DNA of 64,000 bases from Amoebophrya sp. A120 (taxonomy: Eukaryota; Sar; Dinophyceae; Syndiniales; Amoebophryaceae). The notes beneath the pieces were generated by a model. It ran no database searches. It was not told where the DNA came from and saw only the letters and a program-made list of their open reading frames with translations. The stretch is from the NCBI GenBank assembly GCA_905178155.1, contig CAJINV010000001.1:610637-674636 (forward strand). Reading direction: 5' to 3'. The position numbers were made by a program, and so were the translations under genes. Of this stretch, positions 43,901 to 53,958 are shown in pieces; the stretch's first letter is position 1, and the number at the start of each line of letters is the position of its first letter.

Positions 43901-46900
43901 CTTCCACACCGGCGGTGCCGTGGTCGAGGTGTCCAGCGGCTCTCTGGCGGCGCTGAAGACGGCGGCCCGGCAGGGCCAGGCCGTACTGGGCGTCCCCTCG
44001 CCCATGACGATGCGCGGGGACCAGAACTTGGCCAGCGGCGGAGTCCCGCAGACGACCAGCAGTACCTTGATCCAGCCACCAGAAGTTGGACTAGCAGGAG
44101 CTACGGGGACAACTTCTACAACTGGCACGACGACTAGCACAACTTTCTCGGCGGCACAGCCCCAGCAGGCCGCGGACGTAGTTGATGCGGCAAGTACCAC
44201 CCTTGGGTTCCAGGAGGTAATCGGAAAGCGCAGTGTGGACTTCCCAAGTAGAACCGGGAGGAGTCCAAACATCAGCGGGACCAACATCCTGTCAACGTCT
44301 CCGCAGGAGCAGATCGAGCTGACGACGGTGTTGAACAACGCGTCGACTACTTCGCCGAGTAAGGCTGTTCATCCCGGCAGCGTATGCATTGCAAAACTAT
44401 CGTAATCGTACAACTTCTAGCGTAAAATGCATTACAAATAATTCGCCCAGCATAACGAATGAAATTTGTAAAGCGGATTCAGCTTGAGAAAGAGCTTTGT
44501 AATGCAGAAATGCAATAATTACTACGAGATCGAGAACGAGTGCGATACTCTTGCAGAGGATACAGTGGGTCGGACGACAACTTCCACATGATTTCTTCGT
44601 CGCGGGACGGGGCGCACAGCAAGAACTCCTCCAGCTCGACGTCCTCCTACGGGGCGTCCAGTATATGCATTGCAAATTTGATGTCTGTTTCTGGAAGAGT
44701 GCAATTTGTGATGCAAACTCTGGATCACGCAAAGATTTATGTTGCGTGAGCGCCAAAAACTGGCCATGTATTTTTGCCACAAAGCTTGTGAGTTTCTCGC
44801 GCAGGACAGCCATTAGGACCACATGTGAGCAAAACTCGTACAACATAAGGCCTTTGATGCCTTTTCCGGAGCATCTGTGTGATTCGAAAGATGCATGACA
44901 AACTTAACTCCTGCATTCATCCAGAGGGCCCAGACATTAAATTTGCCATGGATACAGTAACGACTTCAACGACCCGGTGGTGGCTGCCATGGGGACGACC
45001 GGAGGCAATCACGCAGTGAAGTCGTCTTCTTCAACTTCCCCCGGGGGTCGTGCGACTAATAAAAATCACGGCAGCTACTATTTGGATAACTCCAGGTCGT
45101 CCGATGCCCATGGTGTCGCTGGGGCGGACAAAAAAAGTAGGGAATCGCCCACCACACAGCAACTAGACCGACGCATCATCGTGTTGCCGGCGGACCGGCT
45201 ATGCATGGCAAATATGTCATCTGGGTTGGAACGATGGAGTCAACTTGTGATGCGGATTTTGCAATAGATTGCATAGCCAGGAAAAGTTGTAGATGTCCGG
45301 TTTTTGTCTCCAGGAAGAGATGGTATTTCTCATGTAGACTTCTACGAATGAGAAGCGTTCTGATAGATAACTTGTCATGCTCTCTAAGCATAATTCCACA
45401 TCTTCTCGCAATTGCAAAAACTGCATGATATCCATTTTCTTTGAGACCCAAACATATTTGCAATTGATACCCGCTCCCCGCAAACGAATCGGACGACCCG
45501 ACGCCGATCGCGGGGGAGAACCGCGGGCGCGTCTTACCCTCGAGAAAAACGCAGGCAGGGCATAAGTATTTGTGATGCAAAAATTAGCACACAGAAAAAT
45601 CTGTATTGCGTAGCCTATAAACTGCATGCCAGAACAAGACCCCACCGATGGCAAATTTTTCTGTGTATTTGTTTTCGCATCACAGATATGTCCTGCCTGC
45701 TTTTTTCTGTGGGATACGTCCGGCTCCCGACACAGACCGGCTCGGCAGGGGACGAGAACAATGTGGGAGCAAGCAATCACATCGTGGACATCGAGCTAGT
45801 ATGAATTGCAAAATTAATATCGTGCTAGTACAAATTGCATTACAAATTATGACGCAGCATTTCTACAATTTGTAATGCGGATTTACCTCGGCAACTACAT
45901 GTGTGATGCCTATGCATAACTACAAATGCTTTTGCAATGCATAACAGGCGGACGACGAGGTGATCGCGGAGGATGTGTCTTTCTTGGTAGACATACGAGA
46001 GTGCACAGTGAGCTTTCGTTCCCCGCATTTGTCATGCGGAAGCCCAAATAATCCCGGCGCAGCCTTGTGGCATCGTTTACATGACAAATTATTCTAGAAT
46101 TATCCCAAAGAGTACTAATATTCTCCTGCGCATGAACTTGTCTTGCACAGGCTCCACGTGTGCTGGTGTTTGTATTGCTGCTCGTGCTATTAAATGCGAA
46201 TGACGGGGAGGGGGAGTTGCTTGATGTGCGCTCTCATAGGACACGCACTTGGCCCGCCTCTCCATGGACGCCCACATCCTTATCTTACAGAAAAAAGCAG
46301 GCATGGATATATTTGTATTGCAAAAATCAATACGCAAAAAAATTGCGTACCCTTAGCAGGATGCTATGGGCTCGCCCATGACAGATTTTTCTGCTCATCA
46401 TTTTCTCCATTACAAACTGGCCCCGCCTGCTTTCTTCTGTGTGATAATCGTCACACTGTTCTGCGTGTTTCACCAGAACTTATCAAACGCAAATGAGTCT
46501 GAGTCTAGAGGTTTGTCATGCAGGTTTTCCCTTCCCCTTGATGTCTGGAATGCAGGACGTAGCATCTTCACAGACCTACGAGGTCCACTTTAGTGCAATG
46601 CCCGTCCCGCATGAGAGACCGACGTCGTCCTCTGAAATCGACCAAAAGAGCTGGGCAATATTGCATCAGAGAGTTCTGATGTGTGGCGCACAACACGCAT
46701 TACAATTTTGCATGTGTGTCTCCAGACGACCCAGACAACATATTTGCAATGCATAGAGCCCGAGCCTGCGCTACGTCGTGTGCTCGTCCAACCAGGGCCG
46801 CAAGCTGGGCCTGGTGTCCCGGTCCGCCTTCGTGCGTGCGCTCTGCGACCACAACTTCGCGCAGCCGCCGATCCATCTCGGAATCGACGAGGAAGTCGTA

Positions 46901-47285
46901 TGCCTTGCAAATATGTCGGGGTCTGGAAATGGAGAACCTGTGTTGCTTGTTTCGCATTCCTGAAAAATCTGTATTGCATATTCAGCACCAGAAGCTGCGC
47001 CACTTTTTCATTGTGCAACGTCGCAGCTTGTAATGCGCACTACGCACCATCTAAAAGTTTAAGTTTGTGATGCTTCACTGCGCTGGATTAAAAGCTAAAG
47101 GCGCACTCGGTTAATTTCAGCATTCAGCATCACATGTTTCCGGACGGAGACATATTTGCATTTGATAAGTCAGCGGCGGGAGCAACACGCAGTGTCTCCC
47201 CTTTTACTTCGGCACGCAGGCGGGGTTGCCCGGCGTACCCACGATGCCCTCATCCACGAGGTCTTCGTTCGCCTCGCGGGTGTGA
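37957..47285 (+). CDS. CLC-family chloride transporter with CBS domain, 17 introners
   Basis: Membrane anion transporter. Exons 37957-38389, 39300-39779, 40013-~40256, 40534-40968, 41235-41445, 41740-41784, 41939-42178, 42394-42757, 43023-43291, 43467-43533, 43867-44382, 44568-44663, 44960-45199, 45475-45534, 45722-45799, 45949-45993, 46244-46280, 46452-46480, 46761-46898, 47173-47285 (about 4140 nt, 1379 aa). CLC pore motifs are all present: GSGIPE, GKEGPLIQVG with the gating Glu, PLGGVLFAVEEL with a Glu at the position used for proton transfer in exchangers, LPSGLFIPSLFIGA, and GAAAMLAGFTRMTVSLVVIMFELTG. This suggests an H+/Cl- exchanger. A very long Ser/Thr/Asn-rich cytosolic insert precedes a final CBS domain (LRYVVCSSNQGRKLGLVSRS). 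Intron 38390-39299 is GT-AG; the donor of ~40257-40533 is uncertain and may be GC. Confidence 0.92.
38390..39299. other. Long intron of the CLC gene with repeat-like content
   Basis: 910-bp intron (GTAATG...ATACAG), much longer than others here. It holds GC/A-rich sequence with several inverted repeats, including TTTGATATCAAA near 38575 and CGCCATACCG...CGGTATGGCG at about 39040-39080. It probably carries an unidentified insertion. Confidence 0.5.
39780..40007. mobile_element. Introner, family E (CLC)
   Basis: Flanks GTATG / GTACG (4 of 5). Spliced frame VPLY|EWSFVGAA. Confidence 0.9.
40969..41229. mobile_element. Introner, family A (CLC), inverted relative to 32182
   Basis: Perfect duplication AGCTT. 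Near-identical reverse complement of the Cdh1 copy at 32182-32445. Spliced frame FNAS|FSMNGQL. Confidence 0.93.
41446..41734. mobile_element. Introner, family B (CLC)
   Basis: Perfect duplication CGATG. Spliced frame GAAAM|LAGFTRM, in the most conserved CLC helix region. Confidence 0.93.
41785..41933. mobile_element. Introner, family F (CLC)
   Basis: Flanks TCATG / CCATG (4 of 5). Spliced frame LVVIM|FELTGEL. This compact copy is the uninterrupted reference for the nested copy at 51351. Confidence 0.92.
42179..42388. mobile_element. Introner, family D (CLC)
   Basis: Perfect duplication CGGCG. Spliced frame FRFAA|LRDMVG. Confidence 0.92.
42758..43017. mobile_element. Introner, family A (CLC)
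   Basis: Flanks CGAT A / CGAAA (4 of 5). Spliced frame DDEDD|SGGDDL. Confidence 0.87.
43292..43461. mobile_element. Introner, family F (CLC)
   Basis: Perfect duplication TGATG. Spliced frame WLIEMM|RVEDNK. Confidence 0.92.
43534..43861. mobile_element. Introner, family C (CLC)
   Basis: Perfect duplication CGGCC. Spliced frame FGGDG|LWAENMD. Interior related to the Cdh1 copy at 29921. Confidence 0.92.
44383..44562. mobile_element. Introner, family F (CLC)
   Basis: Flanks CAGCG / CAGTG (4 of 5). Spliced frame VHPGS|GSDDNF. Confidence 0.88.
44664..44954. mobile_element. Introner, family A-like, degenerate (CLC)
   Basis: Perfect duplication CAGTA, but arms have diverged (GATGTCTGTTTCTGG; right arm GGGCCCAGACATT). 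Spliced frame YGASS|NDFNDP. Confidence 0.85.
45200..45469. mobile_element. Introner, family A (CLC)
   Basis: Flanks CCGGC / CCCGC (4 of 5). Spliced frame LPADR|LPANES. Confidence 0.85.
45535..45716. mobile_element. Introner, family G (CLC)
   Basis: Flanks CGTCT / CGTCC (4 of 5). Arms share GCAGGCAGG and its inverse. Spliced frame NRGRV|WLPTQT. Confidence 0.85.
45800..45943. mobile_element. Introner, family F (CLC)
   Basis: Arms recognisable; flanks GCTAG / ACAGG have decayed. Frame closes into ADDEVIAEDVSF. Confidence 0.8.
45994..46238. mobile_element. Introner, family E (CLC)
   Basis: Flanks AGACA / GGACA (4 of 5). Spliced frame FLVD|THLARLSM. Confidence 0.88.
46281..46446. mobile_element. 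Introner, family G (CLC)
   Basis: Flanks ATCCT / ATCGT (4 of 5). Left arm TATCTTACAGAAAAAAGCAG. Leaves a 37-nt exon upstream and a 29-nt exon downstream. Confidence 0.88.
46481..46755. mobile_element. Introner, family A (CLC)
   Basis: Flanks GAACT / GAGCC (3 of 5); arms diverged. Spliced frame FHQN|SSLRYVV inside the CBS domain. Confidence 0.82.
46899..47167. mobile_element. Introner, family A (CLC)
   Basis: Flanks AGTCG / AGTCA (4 of 5). Last introner of the gene, 118 nt before the stop. Confidence 0.88.
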
Positions 47286-47884
47286 GATAAAATTTCGGCT
47301 GGACATAAGAGCTCGATATTTTTCTTCGTCGCGAAAGCGCCTCAGATTCTTGCAAGCGACTTTGTCGTCATCGTCCGGAGACTCTTCGCAAAAGATGTAC
47401 GTAGAGGGATTTGATGAATAGGACTGCACTTCTCGAGGTGGAAGCAATTGCCTCGGAAAGAAAGATCTGTCTTCGTCGGAGTTGTTCCTCTACCGGATTT
47501 GACACAACTGCTTTACTCACCACCCCTACCGTGTCCTGTTCAAAATCACAAAACGCGGGTCATCATCAAGACGAGAGACGTACGAGTAAAGTAATAAACC
47601 CAGTCAATTTCAACTATACTTACATAGGCGTCTCATTGATTCAATCAGGGGAGTCGTAAATGTTTCGGCAGTGAGCGGGTTTTTTGCATTTGTCAACATC
47701 GTGGGGTCACGTGCTGGCCTATGGAGGTTTCCTCTCCTGTTTCCAATATCTTCTCTCTAGGTATCGTCCATATTTTTTTCTCAACCAGTGTCCGCGGGTT
47801 GATGAAAAGGGTTAGGTCTACAGTAGCAGTTTGAATAAAGAGAAGGAGAGGGAGACAAAATGCTGCTTTAACGACACAAAACTC
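47286..47884. other. Intergenic / 3' UTR of CLC
   Basis: No supported gene; an 81-codon frame from ATG 47414 lacks features. Confidence 0.4.
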
Positions 47885-50223
47885 ATGCCAGCAGGAGTGA
47901 CGTTTTTTCCTGCCCGGTCCCGAGTGGGCGTTTCCTGTCTTTGGATTTGTCTCAACCACGTGACGAGGAATTCACAGCAGGGCCTTTTTGTCGCGGCCAT
48001 CGCGGTGCAGGAAGAACATGAACATCAACAGTCCGCGGACAAACATGCTGCGGCCGCGGACGCGGCTAAGATGGAGCGTAAGAACATAGCGGAAAAATCT
48101 TCCGACGGAGCTTGGCTCGTCGGGGCAGACGGCAAATCCCGTGTCGCGGACGTGGAGGAGCAGGAGACGGATGTATCTTCTGCAGACGTATCGTACTTGT
48201 CTAAATTGCAGCTATGCATCAAGACAAGTCTAGTTTCTAGACTTGAATCAGCATGACATTTTCTTTTTGAGGCAATTTTTTACGAGTACGAAATTTTACT
48301 ACTGCATAGGATGTGGGTACAGACGATGAAGAACTGGAGCAGCACACGCCGACCAGCACAAACAGTGACGGAGGATCTGCTTTGCCGCGGACAGCAGGAG
48401 CTGCACACAACGGGGAAAGTGGCTTCGTCGAGTTGGTTGTCAAAACCGGGGAAAACACCAAGGGAGCTATCATGTACGACTACAACAGCTCACAGATGGA
48501 GAAGGACGAGCTCTTGCCGGGTGAAGCCACGAAGAACGGCACGAACATCACGCTTCTGATGAATGACACTTATGGTGATGTGCTGAATTTGCCACCGACT
48601 GGCTATGCCAGTCCAGTGGACGAGTTGGAGTTACTCCACTACAATTTCGCCGCCCAAGAGGGGCTTCAGTCGCAGGTAGTTGGTTCAGTTTCTTCGGTCT
48701 TTCCGTTCACGCAGTGTCATGCTGTTTTAGTTTTTTACAGAAAAAAGTTTTTTCTGTCCGTGCAAGTAATAAATTTTGTGATGTTCTTACAGTGCGAGCG
48801 GTCATACTTACGATAGACAGAAACGCTAACGAAGCTGAAGGTACGAAACAACTTCACACTCAACAGGACGAGACGCTGACAACCAGGCTTATGACAAAGT
48901 GGAAGATCACCCCGTATGGAGCGCAGCTCGGTGTGAAAACGTTTCGCTAAACAGGTACGAGCTTGGGAATTTCGCTATTGCGCGGTAGTACAGAAAGGTA
49001 ATTGATGGTTCATCAAGCCCATGTTCTACATGTGTCTGCATTTTGATGTGGTGTGCCTTTGTCACTCGCATTGTTTCATCTCCCATCACCACTCAAGAAT
49101 CCACAGGTCGCTGGACGGTTTTTATGAAGCTCTACCGCAATGGCCTCTTACCCGCCTACGAGGGCCTGGACAAGAGCGGGGATTTCGTGTTGGACGCGTC
49201 CGAGCACCAGTGTCTATCCCAGAGAAGAAATAGACCTAGCTCGTCACATTTGGGACGATGCAAAGAAAAATCTATACAATAGACAGAGGCACAGGTGTGC
49301 CGTGGCCAGCTCTATTACAGATTTTTCCGAGGCTTCTACTCCAGATCAAGATCATTTCAAAAATGTTTTCTGCGTTGCGAATAAGATATTTTTTCTCTGG
49401 GATAGGGGCCGTTGGAAGCAGATAAGAACAGGGACAAGCTCTTAGACGGTACGGAGTACGCAGGGCATTGCTGCCAGGAGTCTACAACTGCTTCTACCGA
49501 CGCAACCAGCGCTCAGGTAGTTACCTGTCTGTTCTGAAGTTTCTTTGATCAACCCACGCGCTGTGACTATATGTGATTTTGATGACCGATTATGAGATGC
49601 AGGCTGAGAAGTACAGCTTGAGGAAAGCGAGGGTTACGACTTTGCGCACATTGTACAAAAAACACAGAGCTCTGCCGCCTCTGCTTCGGGAAACGGTGCC
49701 GCTGCGGGCAGTTTCGTACAAAAGAGGTTGGCGCCGGGATCGTGGGGATGCTGCGAAGCACCTGAAAACTTACAGGACAGCGAGTTGGACTTCGGCAGGC
49801 CGGAACAACAACAAGGGCATCAAGAGGGCACGGTGATACCCGTGATCACCGAGACAGACAAGGAGGAAATTGCGGCGGGCGTCTTTCCGCTTTTGTGGCC
49901 GGAGCACAAGAACTGTCCCGGCGACTGGAACCTACCGCGGTACCATATTTTCAATAAAGCAAACCGTAGATGCAGTACTCTCAGTTCTAACTGGTACAAT
50001 CTCGCTTGGCGGATTCATGCTGTTTGGGATTCAAAAAAGAATTTGGCGAAAATGTCTCTCGGACATCAAAACGGAAATGACCGAGCACCTGAAGAAGAGC
50101 TCCGCTCCCGGCTGGTTTGGTGCGACAGAACGAAAAGAGCTTGAGGAAAGACTTCTCTGGGTGATTACAGATGATGTTGTTGATGAGTGGTGTGGGCCTC
50201 TTCCTGGTTACGAAATCGGCTAA
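47885..50223 (+). CDS. EF-hand calcium-binding protein with C-terminal membrane segment
   Basis: Two canonical EF-hand loops are seen: DKSGDFVLDASE (about 49175-49210) and DKNRDKLLDGTE (about 49424-49460), so it probably binds Ca2+. Supported exons: 47885-48173, 48314-48675, one or two between 48741 and ~48950, 49107-49214, 49410-49516, 49617 onward to the stop at 50223. Near the C-terminus a hydrophobic span (LSVLTGTISLGGFMLFGI) looks like a membrane helix with a cytosolic or lumenal tail rich in Glu/Lys and ending DEWCGPLPGYEIG. The reading frame must shift by one near 49945-49965, between DWNLPRYHIF and KQTVDAVLS; no standard intron explains it. Start and middle exons are uncertain. Two introners interrupt it, one the only family H copy here. 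Confidence 0.6.
48174..48308. mobile_element. Introner, family F (EF-hand gene)
   Basis: Perfect duplication GGATG. Left arm TATCTTCTGCAGACGTATCG. Spliced frame QETD|VGTDDEE. Shortest introner in the window. Confidence 0.88.
49215..49404. mobile_element. Introner, family H (EF-hand gene)
   Basis: TIR TATCCCAGAGAAGAAATA against inverse of TATCCCAGAGAAAAAATAT. Flanks GTGTC / GGGGC (3 of 5). Sits between the two EF-hands; spliced frame SEHQC|PLEADKN. Confidence 0.8.
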
Positions 50224-50706
50224 AAAAACCTTGGTTACGCACAAGAATCTCGTTCGCCCAGGCATCCAATCTTCTTGTAAGTAGCAGTGCGATCAATAAT
50301 AAGTATCGAGCACCGGTACCGGAAAACAGCAAAAGTCGTGGAGGCGTACATAACTCGCGACTGAGATCAGCCAGAGTCGTGGGATGATCCTAGGCTTGCC
50401 AGCTGTGCCTAGTTCTCCGACGACGCATGTGTGGGTGTTCACTTTCGAATTTTCATCAGGCCTTACTTGGCGCATCCCACATCTGTGTTATTACACGTTG
50501 AATGCGAGGCGTTAGCAGGAGAAAATTCGGAATGGTCCAGTGTTTGCAGATTGCTACCGTCATCTGATAGAGATCAATTTGGTTTCTGTATACAGAAGCG
50601 CGCTTTCTTTCGTCATCGGTCGCCGTGGTTCGGATGCTGGGGGACGTCTTAGCTTATATGGCCTGAGGACCCACAGTTTCGGAATCTATCGCATTGAAAG
50701 CTACGA
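50224..50706. other. Intergenic
   Basis: No gene or repeat recognised. Confidence 0.45.
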
Positions 50707-53162
50707 ATGTTGCACGCCTGTCCGTCGTCCCTGACGCTCCTCACTGCGCGAACTACTGCTAGTAGTTGTTCGTCTTCCACTACGCAGAATTATGCGCGAA
50801 GACACTACGCACCGTTGCAGCAGCTGCTGCTGTTCTCCCCAGCGGGACCAACGTCGCTGCAGATCCGAACGAAATACACCAAGACGAACTCGTACCGCGT
50901 CCCCGCACGGCACGCCGAGTTTTCGCGGGCGTACGACAAACGAACGCACGTGGGAATCCGCGCCTTGTCCGCAGAGTACGTGGAAACGGGGAGAACCGTG
51001 GTGAAACAGAGGAAATACATATCGAAAAACCCGAACGTGACTCGGTAATACTTAGTTGTTTCGTCTCTGATGCGCGCGTTGCGATGATAAATGATAAAGC
51101 TAAATTATGCCAAAGGCCAGGACTGGTTCCAGTTGCTGGATCGCAGTAATAAATGAATTTCTCGTTGACGGTGCACGATTATCAACAATTATCCACTCGA
51201 TGATTCACAGCCGGCAGAAGCATTTCAAATTGTACCCGGGAGAAAATGTTTATGTGGACAAGGACACGAGTCTGGTCGCGATGTGCAGCGGCCGCGTGAA
51301 GTTCACCCACGACACGGAGCGGGACGTGAAGATTGCGAACGTGCTCCCGGTATCCTGTGCAAAAGTATCGTACTCGTATTGCAGTCATGCATTAGTACAA
51401 ATCCTGTTCTTAAGGCAAATTAGCGCGCACATGCACGCGCGCGGCGGGGAAGATGGGCGCGGCCTGTTTGCGAGGGAAGAGAAGGGCGGAGGCAATGCGG
51501 GAGCCAGGACGCAGCCCGGATTTTATCAAAAAGGTACGGCCTAAGGCCTCGGGAACGCCGAGCATACCCGCGCACTTCTTCGTGAATCGCCCCCCGCTTT
51601 TTGTGCGCCAGCTGTGTCGGAATGAAAAAGAAAAAAAAAAAGAAAAGAAAAGAAAAGGAAAAAAAAAAGAAGGGAAAAAAAAAAAATGAAAAAGAAAAGA
51701 AAAAAAAAACCAAAAAAAAAAACGCGAAAACCGACCGGCGTGCAGCCGCAAAATCCCTGGTCCACGTCTACCACCAGAAGTATTCCGACCGCGGGGCGCT
51801 CCTGAAAACTGAAAAACTGCGCGCGAATTGCCTAGCAAAAAAAAAATAAAAAAAAATTAGCATTACAAATTTCATTTCTCATGCTGAGGAAATTTGTAAT
51901 GCATTTATACGAGTGCGATACTTTTGCAATTCATACCCGGAAGCCCGCGAAGAGCTTTTGGAGGACGACTTGTGGCGGTACCGGACGGAACACGTCCGCA
52001 GCATGGAAGAAAACAAGGTCCTGGTCGCGTTGCGGCAGAAAGCGCTGCCGGTTTTCGGCAAAACGTGGGTTTCCCCACCGACGGGGATGCGACCGGCGCC
52101 TGTATGCATTGCAAAAATGTCTGGGTCTGGAAGGTTGCAACGTGTGATGCTGTCTCTGGAAGGTAAAAAAATCTGTATTGCATGACTAGCAAGACGAGGA
52201 GTTCAGTTTGTGCTACGCGGAGTGGGCGTTTCTCATGCGGAATACGCATCAGAAGGCCCTTCAAAAATCTGCGATGCTAGGCCATGCATTACAGGCATCA
52301 CGGGTTATGCAAAATATGCATGACAAATCTCGCAATCTCCCAGACCTAGACACTTTCGCATTTGATAGCCTGTGCGGCTGAGCAAGAACCGAGACAGCTG
52401 GAGCAATCCGCACGTCCAGGACCCGAACGAATTTGTCGAGCACGCGTACCTATCTAGTGCAAATATCGATACGGGTCAGCTTGTCATGCGAAGGCTCGAT
52501 CACAAAAAAACTTGTGTTGCACGAACGCCAAAACCTAATGCCCAATTCTTGCTAGGAAAAAGTAAAAGGCGGACTTCTCATGCCGAATAGGCATGAGGAA
52601 GGTTTCGCAAATAAATCTGTGATGCTTCTGTGTGCAGCATTGCACACCATCTCCGTTGTAGTCCGCGAAATTAATGCATGACAAATCTTGCACTCTTCCA
52701 GACCCAGACATATTTGCAACCGATAGCACCCCATACACAAGGACCGGGAGCTGCTGCGGCAAAAAATCCGGGAGAGATCTATGAACAGGTATTGTGAGGA
52801 AAAATCCCCCCTCCCCATATCGAAAAGGCACGTTTCCGAAAATTTGCGTTGCTGATTTGAGGTCACAAATCACGTCTGTCTTGCAAGAAGACAAGGGCAA
52901 AAGCTTCGCCCCCATTATGGAGGCGATTTGTCATGCTGTTGGGCCTAAAGCGGAGCCGTTTGCCATGCTGAACAACTAGACCGATACGCCCCTGCATAGC
53001 CTGGGGATCTGGCCGCGATGCCTTCCGGCAATACAAAGCCGATTTGTGTACACAAATCCCGCATCACAGATTTCCATTTCGATATGGGGTGGGGGGATTT
53101 ATCCTTTTGATAGCAGGATGCGTGCCGCGAGGAGCCCGATCGGAATATCCAACATGAGATAG
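50707..53162 (+). CDS. MRPL27: Mitochondrial large-subunit ribosomal protein bL27
   Basis: Structural protein of the mitochondrial ribosome near the peptidyl-transferase centre. Exons 50707-51044, 51211-51350, 51941-52102, 52373-52450, 52731-52789, 53118-53162 (822 nt, 273 aa, phases agree). A Ser/Thr/Ala leader with Arg (MLHACPSSLTLLTARTT) looks like a mitochondrial presequence. The bL27 core follows: VGIRALSAEYVETGRTVVKQ and RKYISK, then, across intron 51045-51210, FKLYPGENVYVDKDTSLVAM and CSGRVKFTHD, matching the family pattern RQRG-(K)-x-HPGxNVxxGKDxTLFA-x-GxVKF. A C-terminal extension of about 125 residues, helical and charged, is not part of bacterial L27 and may be an alveolate addition. 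Four introners follow the core, one carrying a nested retroposon. Confidence 0.85.
51351..51935. mobile_element. Introner, family F, with nested insertion (bL27m)
   Basis: 585 bp against about 150 bp for the related copy at 41785. Perfect duplication CCCGG at the outer ends. Splits into two normal half-arms around a foreign insert at 51425-51852. Spliced frame NVLP|EAREELL. Confidence 0.92.
51425..51852 (+). mobile_element. Nested poly(A)-tailed retroposon
   Basis: 428-bp insert bounded by an 8-bp direct repeat AAATTAGC (51417-51424 and 51853-51860) and ending in an A-rich tail (about 51836-51852). These are the marks of target-primed reverse transcription (SINE or retrocopy). The body is GC-rich with an internal A/G tract at about 51622-51722. 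Its source is not recognised. Comparison with 41785 shows the pre-insertion site. Confidence 0.8.
52103..52367. mobile_element. Introner, family A (bL27m)
   Basis: Perfect duplication GCCTG. Interior closely related to the ARF-GEF copy at 3497. Spliced frame RPAP|VRLSKN. Confidence 0.92.
52451..52725. mobile_element. Introner, family A, degenerate (bL27m)
   Basis: Flanks GTACC / GCACC (4 of 5). Left arm diverged (TATCTAGTGCAAATATC). Spliced frame FVEHAY|PIHKDR. Confidence 0.82.
52790..53112. mobile_element. Introner, family C (bL27m)
   Basis: Flanks ACAGG / GCAGG (4 of 5). Interior nearly identical to 31048. Only 15 codons follow. Confidence 0.9.
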
Positions 53163-53958
53163 TTATTTTTACGAAGAACAAAGTACACTGGAGCACTTTT
53201 TATCTTTTGTCAATGCATTGAATACTTCCATGATCTGCTTGATTGTTTCTTCTTCAGCGTCGTGCTGTTTTTCGGACGCGCTCTGTGTGCGCTAAGTAAA
53301 TGGTGTTCGATTTTCACAATTTTATTACCGAAACGGATTATGTTCCGAAAGACGCTGTGGGAAACAATTTCCGTGTGATTCGTCCGCACAAGCGTAAGTA
53401 CTACTGTCGTGATCGTTTTAGTTGTCGGGATCGAAAGTTTTTTTATCGGCGGAAAGAAATAGGGGTTGGCTTTCAAGCAATCCCAATCGTGTGACCAAAT
53501 TCAGAGGGTGAGCAGCAAAATCGCAGTTGCTGGTAGGTTCCGTACGAGTCTCGCCGTCGAGAGATGTGGTTTGCGCCCTATGTGTATGTATGATTTGTGC
53601 GCTGCTGTGAGAAGAGCGAGGTTAAGAGGTCGAATTTAAGAGAAGAACCAATCTTTCTTCTTTCGACGGGAAAGTTTGTTGCGTCGTGAGAACATCAAAG
53701 CGTCTTCTTATTTTGTTGTACTTGTTCAGTGTGAGAACGAAAGCTGCAAACAAGCAAAAAATTGATGGCAGCGCGGTCGTGGAGCATCACTTGGCTGCCT
53801 CTCAAACTTCGTTCTTTCCTAGGGCTTTACCGGGACTGCAGGACGATTGCTGGGGACCATGGAAGCGCTTGAATCTGGACCCACGAAAAGTTGAAACGCA
53901 TTGAGATTAGCCACCTCTGCGGTACTAGTCCGGCGTCAGCCGCGGTTCCGCTCGCAGG
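53163..53958. other. Intergenic
   Basis: No firm gene. An ATG at 53300 opens a 64-codon frame (MVFDFHNFITETDYVPKDAV) followed by a GTAAGT donor-like site at about 53394, which could be the first exon of an unrecognised gene. Confidence 0.35.

Noticed and set aside
51410-51838. Minus-strand frame rich in Phe
   Set aside because: Translation of the A/G tract inside the nested retroposon.
53300-53494. 64-codon frame with a donor-like GTAAGT
   Set aside because: No acceptor restores a frame to the downstream open segment at 53690-53904; left as unannotated.
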